Part shown: in pieces, positions 12,439 through 24,024 of the stretch
Layout of the letters: each line of letters begins with the position of its first letter
Position numbering within the stretch: the first letter of the stretch is position 1
Assembly (NCBI GenBank): GCA_003550325.1
Contig: QKWP01000042.1
Span: 66,844 to 130,843, forward strand
DNA: 64,000 bases
Direction: 5' to 3'
Origin: Gigaspora rosea
Lineage: Eukaryota; Glomeromycota; Glomeromycetes; Diversisporales; Gigasporaceae
Notes under the pieces: generated by a model
The model's input: the letters and a program-made list of their open reading frames with translations, nothing else
What the model was told of the DNA's origin: nothing
The model's database searches: none
Made by a program: the position numbers and the translations under genes

Positions 12439-13431
12439 TAGTGATGGGCAAATCTCGAATTTGTTAAAAATCCTGCGCAGGATACGGGATCCATGCGGGA
12501 ATCGCGGAATCATGTAGAGTTTCTGAATTTTTCACAATTAATAAATATATTCATCACTAGAAATGTAATTTCTTATTAAAATAATAATCATTTCTTATAA
12601 ATATTACTGCATTTGGGATCTTTGCTATCAAAATGACCTTCCAAGATGTTGATTTTGTGAATAAAAAGAATGTATTTTTTTAATTTGTAGATTCTATTGA
12701 GTTTTACAAAATAAAAAAATGTTTATTCAAATTGGATTACTAGATGGCTGGTGAATTTGATTTTTATTCACAAAATCAATATAGCCTCAGAGTGTCATTT
12801 TAATAGCAAAGATTCCATTTTATTACAAATATAATGCTTATATGGATTTTGCCTATTTTTAAAACATTTGAATCTTATAATTATTAAATTTATCAATTCA
12901 ACTTTTTTTTAATTTTATTAATTTGGGTTTAAAATATTATTATATTTAAAAATTATAATGTTAACAAAGTGATCATATCATATAAGCGTATAAAAGTTTA
13001 TAAGTAATCAGGTACATAACCAGGTATAATCTGCTAAAATTTATAAGCAATAAGGTTATACATACAAAAATTCATAAACGGCTCATAAGAAAATAACCGG
13101 GCTTATAATTATAATCAAATAGCCACTTTCATACTCAATAATACTGTAAGAATCAATAATAGATTCTACTTTATTAATAATGACAATTTAAAAATTATAT
13201 TTCAATATACAGTTTGCGCATTATATCTGTATGTATATACGTATGTATGTATATGTGGAACAAGAAACAAATCAAAAGTTAATACGTGCATAATATTTTT
13301 ATTCACTTATGTTAAAGCAGGCCAGATAATTTGTTAATGCAGGCCAGATAATATGCAAATGTAGGCCAGAAAATCCTATACAGTATTAAAAATCCCGCGC
13401 AGGTTTTAAATTCTGGCGTTGCCTATCACTA
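12439..13431. mobile_element. Non-autonomous hAT element with 8-bp target duplication
   Basis: The ends are TAGTGATGGGCAA and TTGCCTATCACTA. The flanks carry an exact 8-bp duplication, GACCTGGT, at 12431-12438 and 13432-13439. Subterminal TCCTGCGCAGG and CCCGCGCAGG are also inverted. An 8-bp duplication is the hAT signature. The 993-bp interior has no coding capacity. Confidence 0.85.
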
Positions 13432-13697
13432 GACCTGGTAATATACCCAGTATAAATCAGGGGTACAGTAGTGGTACAGTCAACCAGTGAGTACTCTACA
13501 AGGCAAACATGGTAGTTATATCACAAAAATTGTGCATATTAATCACTGTCTCATATTATACTATGTAAGAAATTCATATTTTGGGCATTCTTAAGCAGCA
13601 CTTATGATGTGATTGGCTAGTGATTGTGGTGGTGCACAACTATTATAGCAATATTTAATCAGACCATTGTTAAAGTTACAGTAATAATACAGTGCGT

Positions 13698-14675
13698 TGT
13701 GAACGTGTAAATCGAGAGTTATATACTAAAACTCCCTAATAATACCTATAACTAATCTAAACACTATACAACTATGGGTCAAGACTCCTAGTTTCTTGAT
13801 TTGGTAGGCAGAAAGAGGCGTGGAAATTTTGGTCTGGGTCTCAAGGTTCGTAGGGTCTTGCTAATATCCTCTGTAGGATGATAGAAGTATAGTAAGATCA
13901 CAAGGTAAGAGCTATCAGGTTGCCAATTGGGCTTCCGGGTTTCACAGGTAATTCTATTATTACGTTGATCATAAGTCCGATTAGGTTCTGAAGGCAGTCA
14001 GAAATTGACAATCAAGATTACGAGGTTTAATTATTGTTGGATAAATAAGGTAATCAATAGCGTATTTACAGGATTTATCTATATAAGGGTTAATTACTAA
14101 TCGACTTTTACTTTTATATCGATTGCAACAGATAGATTATTTGGGTATCACAGGGATAAGTTAAACTAATACAACAAACAAGTTTACAAGAACAATATGG
14201 GACAACTAAGTATACATTTTATTTATATAACAGGAAAATAGTACAAAGGGTAAAGTCTAGAGCTAATAATTCTACTCTAATTTCGAAGGTTACAACTCTC
14301 GAACTCTAATGAGTTATTAACTCTTAACTCGAACTCGAACTAAGTTCTTTTTCTGTTTAGGCGAGCTTAAGGCTCTTATATACTTTTTGATTAGAAACTG
14401 AAAAGCTTCAAAAGACTATTTTACATCTTTTATATCTTTTACATCTTTTATATTTTTTATATCTTTTATATTTTTTATATCTTTTATATCTTTTATATCT
14501 TTTATATCTTTTGATTAAAAAGATTTAACAGATGCAAGAGATTCGTGATTGTTAATCCCTTCTAATACTAATTACAAGAAATAGTATACATATATTAAAA
14601 AGGTAAGAAAAATAGAAAGTAAAAAATTAAGCACAGCCCAAATTTAGATTGCGCTAGATCGATCTGCCCATCACA
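13698..14675 (-). repeat. LTR of the gypsy element (3' LTR)
   Basis: It runs from TGTGAACG to CCCATCACA, 978 bp, and matches 42790-44030 along its length apart from a block unique to that copy. It contains a decanucleotide microsatellite, (TCTTTTATAT)n, at about 14425-14512, which is also present in the other LTR. Confidence 0.85.
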
Positions 14676-15939
14676 ACTCTCACCTGCTGAACAAAGCTTG
14701 TACCACAAGCTCATGTTGTGTTAAGTTCTCGTATGAATCCTTCGAGAGCTTTGAGACCCTAAAGATTTTCGTATGCTGGGTCCTATAGATTTGTTCAATC
14801 CCATAGTGTTCAATCAAATGGTAAATACAGGTAGTAGCCCTGATGAAATAGCTACTATACTCCAGTCATGCAACTGCTTTTTCTGGTCCAGTGGCAGTGC
14901 TTAGTCAGGCGCCAAAATAGAAGGAGTATACTAATGTATCAATTCTTCTGCCTCTCGCTTTAGCTCTTTTTACTTCGTCATAGGTGAGAGCCAACTGCGT
15001 GGCAATTCCTTGGGTTTTATCATAGGGACAGGGTGCAGGTACTACGAATGTGGGTTCGGTAGCAAGTAAGTCTTGTTGAATAAGAAGTTCATTAGTAGCC
15101 ATTGGTATTGATTGTGCTTTGACTTGTAGGGATTTTTGTAGCCTTTTTAAAAGAAATTTATTTCTTTGCAACCAGTAATATAATATCTACTATCCTCACG
15201 GTAGACATAATTCAATCAGGTTTTTCTATGGCTTGGTGCTAGGCCACCAACTGCCCAGTCTGGATTTAATTTAATGTCAGATTTCAGGATTTGATATGGT
15301 AGTACTTTAACCTTCTCCAGTTCATCTTTTTCAATGCCAATTCTATGTAAATGGCAGCATTCAACTTGATAAATGTCTTCCTTTATAGCTATTCAAGCTT
15401 GCGACATGTACGGGTTACACTATGATATCCATCCAGTGACTTTAAGTCTTATTTTGCATGCAATACGGACGTATCCTTCTTTATTACCATCCTTACACTT
15501 CTTTTGATTCTTCTTTTTGGTACTCCTGTGGCTCCTGCTGGCACAGTTGAATTATCAAGTTCTTCCTTTTAATTATTTTAAGTACTTCAGATAAATAATT
15601 AATAGGGCCCTTAACTCGCCCAATCTCGTCCTGACCAATCTATCTCTACTATCAGGTCCGTTGTAAAACAAATATGTGAGAAGAAAAATATATATATATT
15701 TTTTTTTTGTGGGTATAAATAAAATAACCAGAATGGAGTAAAAAATATTCATATATATAATTAACAAGCACAAGGAAAATGTTCTTTGCTTTTGCCAGTT
15801 TTGGGCATCATTCGTCCAACAGAACTTCATACTCTGCAATAGTTAAGCGATGAATTTTTGTAAGGGTGGTCCAGTTGGTGCAATAGAGTTGTTCCACTCC
15901 AAAGGCGCAAATAGTTGGTATAGCCTTATGGAGCTGGTA
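14676..15939 (-). pseudogene. Gypsy region downstream of integrase, decayed
   Basis: The minus strand carries short broken frames. One (15171-14905) ends RIDTLVYSFYFGA, resembling RVESLVHAFYQGP at the end of the 31970-31677 frame. The stretch 15660-15240 resembles 33850-33250 (shared GGGCCC, ATCAGGTC and TTAGTTTAACGTCAG-like words). So part of the pol region appears twice in the element. No domain is recognised here. Confidence 0.45.
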
Positions 15940-17168
15940 TACATTAGCAAATTTATAATAGCGTAATCTTACGTAAGATCTTACGAACCGTAATATAAGC
16001 AAAATATTACGTAATATATTTTGAAATATTTCAAAATATCATATTTCGAAATATTACGAAAGTAATTTCGAAATATTTCGAAATATATTACGAAATATTT
16101 CGAACCCTTTCAAATTATGTTATGAAATATTTCGAACCCTTTCAATTATTTTAGGACTAGGAAACCAAGCTGGATCAGTAGATCTGTAACCTGGATCGTG
16201 CATTAGACTGATTTTTCGAAATAGTTCGAAATAGTTCGATGTTCAAATTCTGTACTACAAGATCAGATTAGATCTTTTGTTTATAATTAAATCTTCTATT
16301 TTGTTTTTTTTCGCTTTTTTATTTTTGTTTATTTTCGTTCCTTTCGTTCCTTTTCGTTTCATTTTTTGTTTTCATTTGTTATTTTCATTTTATTTTATTT
16401 ATTTATTTTTTAATTTTTTTATTTTATTTTTATTTCGGCACTTTATAAGAAAAACAAACACTGTTTGAAACCTTGCGCATGCCAACTACGACTTCTGACA
16501 CATTCAAGAACACACCCAGTAGGGTGAAAATAGGAGTTCTGGGACAGAATTCTGGTAATGTATCCAGAAAAGGTTCCTTACCCTTTTTTAAGCTCTTCTA
16601 GATATATGAAATTCTATATCGAATTCAAGCTCTAAATTACGCTAGAGCCAAATCCTGTTAACTTACTCTTCTTACTCTTAATTTAGGGCTTCAAACTTTA
16701 AGAAGTAATTAGTCTTTGTTAACGTTCTGGCTAGGTTTTTAATCCCAAACAAGATAACAAGACAATTATGCTATATTGCTTGCCCTTGAAATGAGCAGAG
16801 AGCACCGAGGACCGAAGTGTCCGAGAGTGCTTCTCTGCGGGCCTATTAAAGCCTAATACGCATACTATTTTCTATGTTATCCTAGAATTAATTCAAAAAG
16901 CGATTCATTACTATTTAGCAAAGGACAAAAAATGCTAAGTCTCACCTCGCAGAGGTGAGATTTAGCTATTAGAAGTAAGGCTTATCCGACCAGAAGTGAG
17001 ATTTAGCTATTAGGGGTGAGACTTATCCGACCAGAGGTGAGACTTATCCAATCAAAGGTAAGACTTATCTGAGGGGAGACTTATCTAAGGTGAGACTTAT
17101 TATATATATCTCAAAGTCTCATTGCTATGTCTCACCATTAGCATTCAATAAGATCTAGCTTCTGAGTG
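15940..17168 (+). repeat. Left terminal inverted repeat of the Polinton-like element
   Basis: This matches the reverse complement of the right end in blocks: terminal TACATTAGC...GTAATCTTACGTAAGAT, then an AAATATTTCGAAAT-rich zone. One copy of a T-rich 240-bp unit follows (about 16262-16505), then a conserved unique block at 16505-16930 and the GTGAGACTTA array. Similarity ends near CTTCTGAG at 17160-17168. Confidence 0.8.
16935..17140 (+). repeat. Subterminal GTGAGACTTATCC array, left
   Basis: About eight degenerate copies of a GTGAGACTTATCCGACCAGA / GTGAGATTTAGCTATTA unit lie in tandem just inside the terminal repeat, opening with the palindrome CACCTCGCAGAGGTGAG. The mirror array is at 29190-29550. 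The arrays could be binding sites for an element protein, but this is inference. Confidence 0.65.
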
Positions 17169-17282
17169 CTCGAAAAAGATATATCCTATTTTGAATAATT
17201 TTATCATAAAAAGACGGAGGTAAATATTTTTATTTAAACAAAAGTTTACCCAATATATTAATAGGTGAGACTTAATAATATC

Positions 17283-20200
17283 ATGCCTAGAAGTGATAAA
17301 AAAAATCATACATGCGCTTGTTGTGGATATACTTTTACAAGACCAGAAAAACTTGCAAGCATTATAAAAGCAAAAAAAATTAATGCAATATACCAATTGC
17401 CCGAACCCAAGTATCCAAACAGGTGCTACCTCTCATTTCTAAATCTGGTTCAAACTCGATAACCCAAACTTCTTCCTTGCAGAATAAAGTTCAAGAGAAG
17501 GCCCAAGTTTCAGAAGCCAGCCCATGCCCGGCGACCCAAGCCTATAGAGAAGAAATATCCTCTGAGCAGAATAAAGTCCAAGAGAATGATATAGTATTTG
17601 TGGAAAAAAGTTATGACCTGGCCAGACCACATAAAAATCTCAAAAATATGTCTGTATGAAAAGGAAAGATTCCAGCAGACAATAATCCAGCATATGCTTT
17701 TAATAAACAGCAAGACAATCAAACAGCATATGCAGACGCCCCATATATGCCACAACTCATAGCTTCAACATGCAAAGCAATTACTAATATTCTCAAAGAA
17801 GAGCTTCACAAAAAGGATCAAATAAAAACATCATTAGTTATAGAAAGCACATATGCAAAATATAAATATAAGGGAGAAGGTGATGCTATAAACAAAGCGA
17901 ATTATAAACTTAGTCAGACCCATTCATATCATAGAGGAAAACAACATATTCTTCTTTCAGAAAATGATATAGACCCATATTTAATTCAATCTATAGGAGA
18001 AATTGATATACAAATTGAGAATCACTTAAAAGAGGAGTCCGGTAAAATTCTTCTTAGAATAGAAAATATATTTATTGAATCCTAAACCTATTGTCGAACT
18101 AATGGAGGTTCCTATATTCCTACTCCTAAAAAGCTCGCCAATACAAAGTGCACTATTAATCCAGATAATAAAGGTTTAGTCGATCCAGAAACCAATATTA
18201 TCTGAAAAATGTCTTCATGGGGCGTTGGGAGCATACTTTGTCTATCAAGATGGACATACAAAGCATCTTGAACGAATCTTTCGAGCTACAAAGTACAAGC
18301 CCTATTTTGTTAAAGTTAAGCTTGATAACATCCCAATACCTACCCCAATCTGCTCACGAATATTTAACAAGATAGAGGAAATGAATCCTGATATCTCAAT
18401 CAATATCTGGGAATGGAAAGAGGAAACAGCTACTCCCAAACCGGTAATAGCTAGCAAAAACTATAATAGACAACATATTATTGACCTTATGGCTCTTATA
18501 GATATTATTAAATCTGAAAATAATAAGTATGGACAAAAAAATCACTTTCTTTGGATTAAAAATATAAATGGACTAGTTTTCAAAGATACCGCTTATCATG
18601 GTAAAAAATATATTTGCAGAAAATGTACTATAAGTTTTCCATCAGAAAAATCTCTAGCCTATCACCAAGAGCACTGTCTCAGTTTAGGGGAGGCCACTCA
18701 AGAAGTCAAATTACCTACCAAGGATGTTAATGACTTTGAGAAGTTTAAGAACTATGGACGAATAATCAATGCTCCATGTGTAATTATAGCTGACTTCGAG
18801 GCAGACAACAAGAAATGCAATGAAGAATATGAAGGACAAATGCGAAAACTCACTGAGCAAAAAGCCAATAGCTTTTGTTATCTAGTTCATTGGTTTGATA
18901 CTGGGGATAAATGGGGCCTTTACTATACCGAGGAGAAAATGCTACACAAGAATTTGTCTGAAGAATTGATAAAGAGTTGGTCGAAATTAATAAGGTCTTA
19001 GCTATTAAGCATGACCGAATTATAACAGAAAAGGATAAGAAAAAATTTGCTGAAACAGATACATGTTGGATTTGTAAAGATAAATTCAATGAAGAGAATA
19101 ATAAGGTCTGGGACCACTGTCATATAACAGGTGAGTTTCGAGGACCCACTCACAATGCATGTAATCTCATACTCCAGATTGAAGCATGGAAGACACCAAT
19201 TCCAGTTATCTTCCATAACTTCCGGGGCTATGACTCTCACTTGGTCTGTGAATCTGTTAGAAAATCAGTTAATGTGTATCAGATAAATGTCATAGCTGAA
19301 ATATTTGAGCGATACAAGTTTATGAAGGTAGGTCAGCTAAAATATATAGATAGCATGCAATTTAATGAATAATAGCTTGGCAAATCTTACGAAAAATTTG
19401 GGTACCAACCACCCTATTACAAGCTGGCACTTTAAAGACTATTCTAAAGATCAAATTTCATTAGCAAGTTGTAAAGGAGTTTATCCTTATGACTATATCG
19501 ATTCACAAGATAGGTTTAAAGAAACAGAGCTTCCTTCTTTTAATGAGTTTCATAGTACTCTTAAAGGTAAGATCACACAAGATGACTATCATTACGCCCA
19601 AAAAGTATGGAAAACTTTTGATTGTAAGACTCTAGGAGAGTATCATGATCTCTATCTTAAGATTGACGTACTTAGCCTAGCAGATATTTGGACCCAATTT
19701 CGAAAAACATGTATACAATATTATGAGCTCGATCCCAGCCATTACGTATCTGCACCTGCACTAGCTTGGAATGCTATGCTTAAAATAACTGGAGTTAAAA
19801 TTGAGCTTTTTACAGATATGGCAATGCATGATTTTATAGAAAAAGCCAAGCGTGGGGGCATAGCTATAGCATGTAAATGATATTTTAAAGCTAATAACCC
19901 TAATATGGAGGTATTTAATCCATCCAAGCCTACAACATGGATCTCATATGTCGATGCCAATAATCTTTATGGCTAGGCCATGAGCCAGTATCTGCCTATA
20001 GGAAATTATTAATGGGAGGCAAGCCGGGGATATTTGCTTAAGAATCCTGAAATGCAAAAGAAATATCTTAATAAGATTCTTAATACTGAATCAAATGCCA
20101 AAAAAGGATATTATCTAAATATTAAGGCGCACTTCCCTCTAAAAACTCACAACTATTTGAGTGACCTTCCTCCAGCCATAGAAAATATGGCTATAAGTAA

Positions 20201-21412
20201 AGATATATTGTGTCCCTATACCTTAGAGCTTGTAGATAACTTGGATAGTGGATGGTTTTTAGCAACATAAAAAATTAGTTCCCCATCTTGGTCCACGAAA
20301 AGATTATGTTATCCATTACCAAGAGCTCCAATATTACATAAAATTGGGTATAATAGTTGATGAGGTTACAGAAATCCTATCATTCGACCAAACTAACTGG
20401 CTTGCCCCTTATATAGCCTTTAATACAGAAAAGCGACAAGGTGCTAAGAATGCTTTTGAGAAAGATTTCTTTAAACTTATGAATAACTCAGTATATGGCA
20501 AAACTATGGAAAATGTTCGCAAATACCAAGACGTCAAGCTTATAGCTGTGAACAATGATCAAGACGAAAAGAAGTTTATTAAGCAGATCCGTAAACCCTC
20601 TTTTAAATATGCCAGACAGCTTGGAAATACACTTGTAGAAGCACATATGGAAAAGGCCACTGTGACTCTCAACAAACCCATTATTGTCAGAGCATCAGTT
20701 CTGGGTCTTAGCAAGCTCTTAATGTATCACTTCTGGTATGAATATGTAAAAGAGAGATATGGTAATAAAGCCAAGCTTGGATATATGGATACAGACTCAT
20801 TTATATTTATAGTTGAAACTGAAGATATCTATAAGGACATGGCAGAGCAACCAGACCTTTTTGATCTTAATGATTCTAAAACTATTGGGCTTTTCAAAGA
20901 TAAGACTCCCGGCAATGTGATTACAGAATCTTATCATATCCAGGCCAAGTCATACCACTATGTCTTAGCAGATAAGTCTACAAAGTTTAAGCATAAAAGG
21001 GTTAGTAAAAAAGGTATAAATGAAATGGCCACGAATTCATATATGCCAGCTTTAGAAGGGTTCTTGCTAGATGATCCGGTAGATAAGTCATTATTATCAG
21101 AGCAAGAAGCCAATAATTTGGCTATGCGAACTGAAGCAGATCCTATGACCCTAGTATATTGGTACTGTCTCTTTGGTAAGGAAGTATTCTATACCAAGAA
21201 TGTGGGTATCCGGTCAAAGAATCATATATTATCTTTGGTCGAATCAAAAAAGAAAGCTCTATGCCCCCATAGATACTAAACGCTGGATCCTATCAGATGG
21301 GATCACCTCTTTGCCATATTTTTATTGGCATAATAAAGCATATAAGAATATAATCAAGGCTGGTATACTCCATGAAGAGGCCAAAAAAAGAGCTATTAGA
21401 CTAAGCTTCTAG
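17283..21412 (+). pseudogene. Polinton-type protein-primed DNA polymerase B, broken
   Basis: Family B polymerase that would replicate the element with a protein primer. A degenerate zinc finger (CACCGYTFTRPEKLA) follows the ATG at 17283. An N-terminal Polinton domain runs from about 17750 to 18700 (GGSYIPTPKKL, then a CRKC...H finger). Exonuclease motif ADFEAD is at 18789-18806. A CWICKDKF...DHCHITGEFRG endonuclease-VII-like motif lies near 19060-19140, then NFRGYDSHL. Polymerase motif A is DANNLYG (19953-19973), motif B FFKLMNNSVYGK (20467-20502), motif C YMDTDSF (20782-20802). The end, IDTKRWILSDGITSL, is typical. Its intact length would be about 1370 residues. It is broken by frameshifts near 17400, 18090-18220, 18980, 19370, 20280-20340 and 21250, and by several stops. 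Confidence 0.85.
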
Positions 21413-21894
21413 AGGAATATCAAAACAAATGTACGTCTCATATAGCCCATTTTCTCGCAAGCTCGAAAATAGATCAATAGTAAACCAATATATAGCAACA
21501 AACTAGAGATTATCTACTTTCTGGCTTTGAATAAGAATCGTGAGAAGGCGGGCATAAACTAGACTAGTAATATAGTATATATATATAGCAAGATATATAC
21601 CAACTTGAAACATTCCCACTGCCTTCTCGCAATGCTTGCTCGAAGCCAGATATAAATAGTTAAAATATATTTGTTATCAATATATTTTTTTTTCAAGCTT
21701 GCGAGAAAAATGTTAATCGGCATAACCTATAACTCTGTTCCAAAACTTTGCCAGATTTCATTGGTTTAGCTGTGACATAAATGTCACACTTCTTCCAATA
21801 AGATTTCGAATAAAAATTCACATGACTACTGCACTCTTGTGATATAGTGTCCTGGCTCAGCAACATAATGCTTATATAAATCGCATAGACTAAA
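21413..21894. other. Spacer after polymerase gene with repeated motifs
   Basis: It holds two copies of the CTCGCAAGCTCG-type motif (21455-21466 and inverted at 21693-21705) and a GAATCGTGAGAAGGCGGG word. The segment 21640-21712 is repeated almost exactly at 22667-22732. No intact gene is seen. The frame ending SKPDINS at about 21663 resembles the C-terminus of the ORF at 22466-22683. Confidence 0.5.
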
Positions 21895-22185
21895 TTATAA
21901 GCTAAACGATTCAGAGTCAGACCCAGATAAGGACAAGGACTCAGATGTGGTATTATTTAAAATTTTCTTTTTTCTTTTAATCTTGCATGGTATATGATTT
22001 CTTTGAGGAATATCTGGATTTGCTATCGCATTTATAAGTTCTTGACAAACCTCAGGTTTTACTATCTTTAATAATTGACAAAGAGAAATTGAAATTCTTC
22101 TATATGATATCAGTTTAACAATTTTAGATACTAGTTTTGAATTATTATTGCTAGAGGCAACTGTTTCACAGTTATTATTAACCAT
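21895..22185 (-). CDS. Small hypothetical protein, 96 aa
   Basis: An ATG-started frame encodes a protein with a poly-Asn/Ser N-terminal part, a central Leu/Ile-rich stretch (about residues 17-60), a basic CKIKRKKK cluster that could be a nuclear signal, and an acidic Ser-rich tail. I do not recognise it. It lies between the polymerase gene and a divergent small ORF at 22466, inside the Polinton-like element. It is intact, while most neighbours are broken. Confidence 0.45.
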   Translation of the reverse strand: MVNNNCETVASSNNNSKLVSKIVKLISYRRISISLCQLLKIVKPEVCQELINAIANPDIPQRNHIPCKIKRKKKILNNTTSESLSLSGSDSESFSL

Positions 22186-22465
22186 TGGATTTAAATTGGT
22201 TTATTAATATACAAAAAAATATTTATGATATTTTAAACAATATTTAATTATTATTTAGAGTTGGAGTACGTGACTCTAGGTCACAATATCATGTGACTAC
22301 TGTGCCCTTTCTTCTGTGCAATTAAGTCGAGCCTGGACACCATGTCTAGACTCTATCCAATATGGATACTGTATCATATACTGCGCCCTGGTGACATGGT
22401 GTACCACCTCGGCAATTAGTTTTTTTAATATATTTAATATCTATATATATATATAATACTAAAAA

Positions 22466-22683
22466 ATGTCAGGTAAAATATATAAGCACCAAGCAAGACT
22501 AAGTGAATATTATTTCCAGCATAAAAAGTTAAAAAGATAGTTAAATTGTTAGAAGAGACTATAGACTGGATAGAGAATTATATAGAAGAGCAAACCGGTC
22601 TTGAGTTGGGCAAAATACTATCAGATTCAGACATGTCTTCTCACAATACTTGTGAGCTAGCTCAGCCAGATATAAATAGTTAA
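22466..22683 (+). pseudogene. Small ORF with one frameshift, about 72 aa
   Basis: From the ATG, a 24-codon frame reads MSGKIYKHQARLSEYY and stops at 22538 after an A-run. Shifting one base in that run opens a continuous frame (KIVKLLEETIDWIENYIEEQ) to the TAA at 22681. The product would be helical and charged. Its end and 3' flank are duplicated at 21640-21712. The function is unknown. Confidence 0.4.
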
Positions 22684-22929
22684 AATATATTTGTTATCAA
22701 TATATTTTTTTTCGAGCTTGCGAAAAAATGCTAGAAAAAAGTATGATTAATAGTAGATCGATATATTTTTGGCTCATACTAAATAATTTATAAATAGATT
22801 GGCAAATCCGAAATTGTTTTTTTATGTCTATTAATCCAATACTCCAAAATATTTCATATTTTAAAAACTTTCGCAAGCTCCCTTTTTTCTTATTTCATTC
22901 AAAAAAAGATTATTCAGAAAAAAAAATAT

Positions 22930-23148
22930 TTGAAAAAAATTATTTTCTGGCTTCAAGTGATTTATCATGAGAAGCCGGCTCGCAAGCTCGATCTAGCAGA
23001 AAGAGCTTCCGTACGAGAACTTGAATGGCAAGATCTAGAAAAGTTAACAGTTTTCTCAGCGGATAACTTTACAACCACTTTATTGCACGCACTATCTCCG
23101 AAAAACATGGAGTCTAGACCAGATCCCATAACTTTAAAACTTGGATAG
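22930..23148 (+). other. Open frame without ATG, Polinton interior
   Basis: A 72-codon frame begins with TTG and no in-frame ATG precedes the protein-like part (SVRELEWQDLEKLTVFSAD). It contains the CTCGCAAGCTCG word in the reading phase RKLDL. It may be a truncated gene or chance. I do not assign a function. Confidence 0.25.
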
Positions 23149-23548
23149 AATTGATGGATAAAATAAAAAATAAAATCAAGATTTGTTGTAATTTCTAAAA
23201 TGCCAACTATGTAGACTTTAAAAAATATATGAAATATTTATAATTTTTTTTCGCAAGCTCAAAAAAATATATAGAGAGAAGCAAATCTATTTATCAAGTC
23301 ATTTCTACTTTTTTTGTTTTTTCGAGCTTGCGAGAAAAAACACCGGTTTATCCAAAATTTTTTTCCTGTATAATTGGTATATTTGGTATATCCAGTATAT
23401 CCAGTATAATATATATATCCTATTTATCTAGTTTTTTCTAAAATTTTTTTCCTGTATATCCAATATATCCGGTATATCCGATATAATATATGCATTCTAT
23501 TTAATAAATTATTTTGAAATAATATATTAGATATAAAAAAATACTATC

Positions 23549-24007
23549 ATGCTTAGGCAACGCATAAGATGTAATGCTCCTTCTTTATCACTAGCTGATT
23601 ATGATTTTATTATGCAATGCTGTAATAATAGACCAAGGTCTAAAGTTTTAAATGAGCTAAAAGAAAAATATAGCATATCACAAAAACGTATTTATCAAAT
23701 CTGAAGAGGCGAAGAAAAAAATAGGGTTGCCTGGGATCAACCAATTTTTTCTCGCAAGCTCGAAAAAATAAATCCGGATTGCCAATCCAGATTACCGATA
23801 TATCTGGCTTCGAGTGATTTATCACGAGAAGGCGAGGAAAATTTGGTTAATGAACTAATTCTGCCTTCAAGTGATTTATCACGAGAAGGTAGGGAAAATT
23901 TGGCTAGCAAACTAATTCTGCCTGAGCCAGCTCATGATTTATCACAAAAAGGTAAAGATTTAAATACATTTTATGAAAAAGAAGCTATTCGTGATAAAAA
24001 AATATAG
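23549..24007 (+). pseudogene. HTH-like protein with 57-nt repeat, one stop codon
   Basis: The ATG at 23549 opens a frame of 152 codons to TAG at 24005, interrupted only by TGA at 23702 (codon 52). The N-terminal half (RPRSKVLNELKEKYSISQKR then IYQI) looks like a helix-turn-helix, with the stop where Trp or Arg would fit. The second half holds a tandem repeat: LASSDLSREGEENL at 23806 and LPSSDLSREGRENL at 23863, each unit 57 nt, then a degenerate third unit. The stop lies 17 bp from the convergent end of the Gag-protease gene. A regulatory or DNA-binding role is inference. Confidence 0.5.
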
Positions 24008-24024
24008 CCAAATATCTGTATATA

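Noticed and set aside
16277-16468. Phe-rich membrane-like frame in the left terminal repeat
   Set aside because: Same T-rich unit as above; a composition artefact.
17283-21412. Linear mitochondrial plasmid or virus as the source of PolB
   Set aside because: Long terminal repeats with an integrase in the same unit, and insertion inside a nuclear gypsy element, point to a Polinton-like element.
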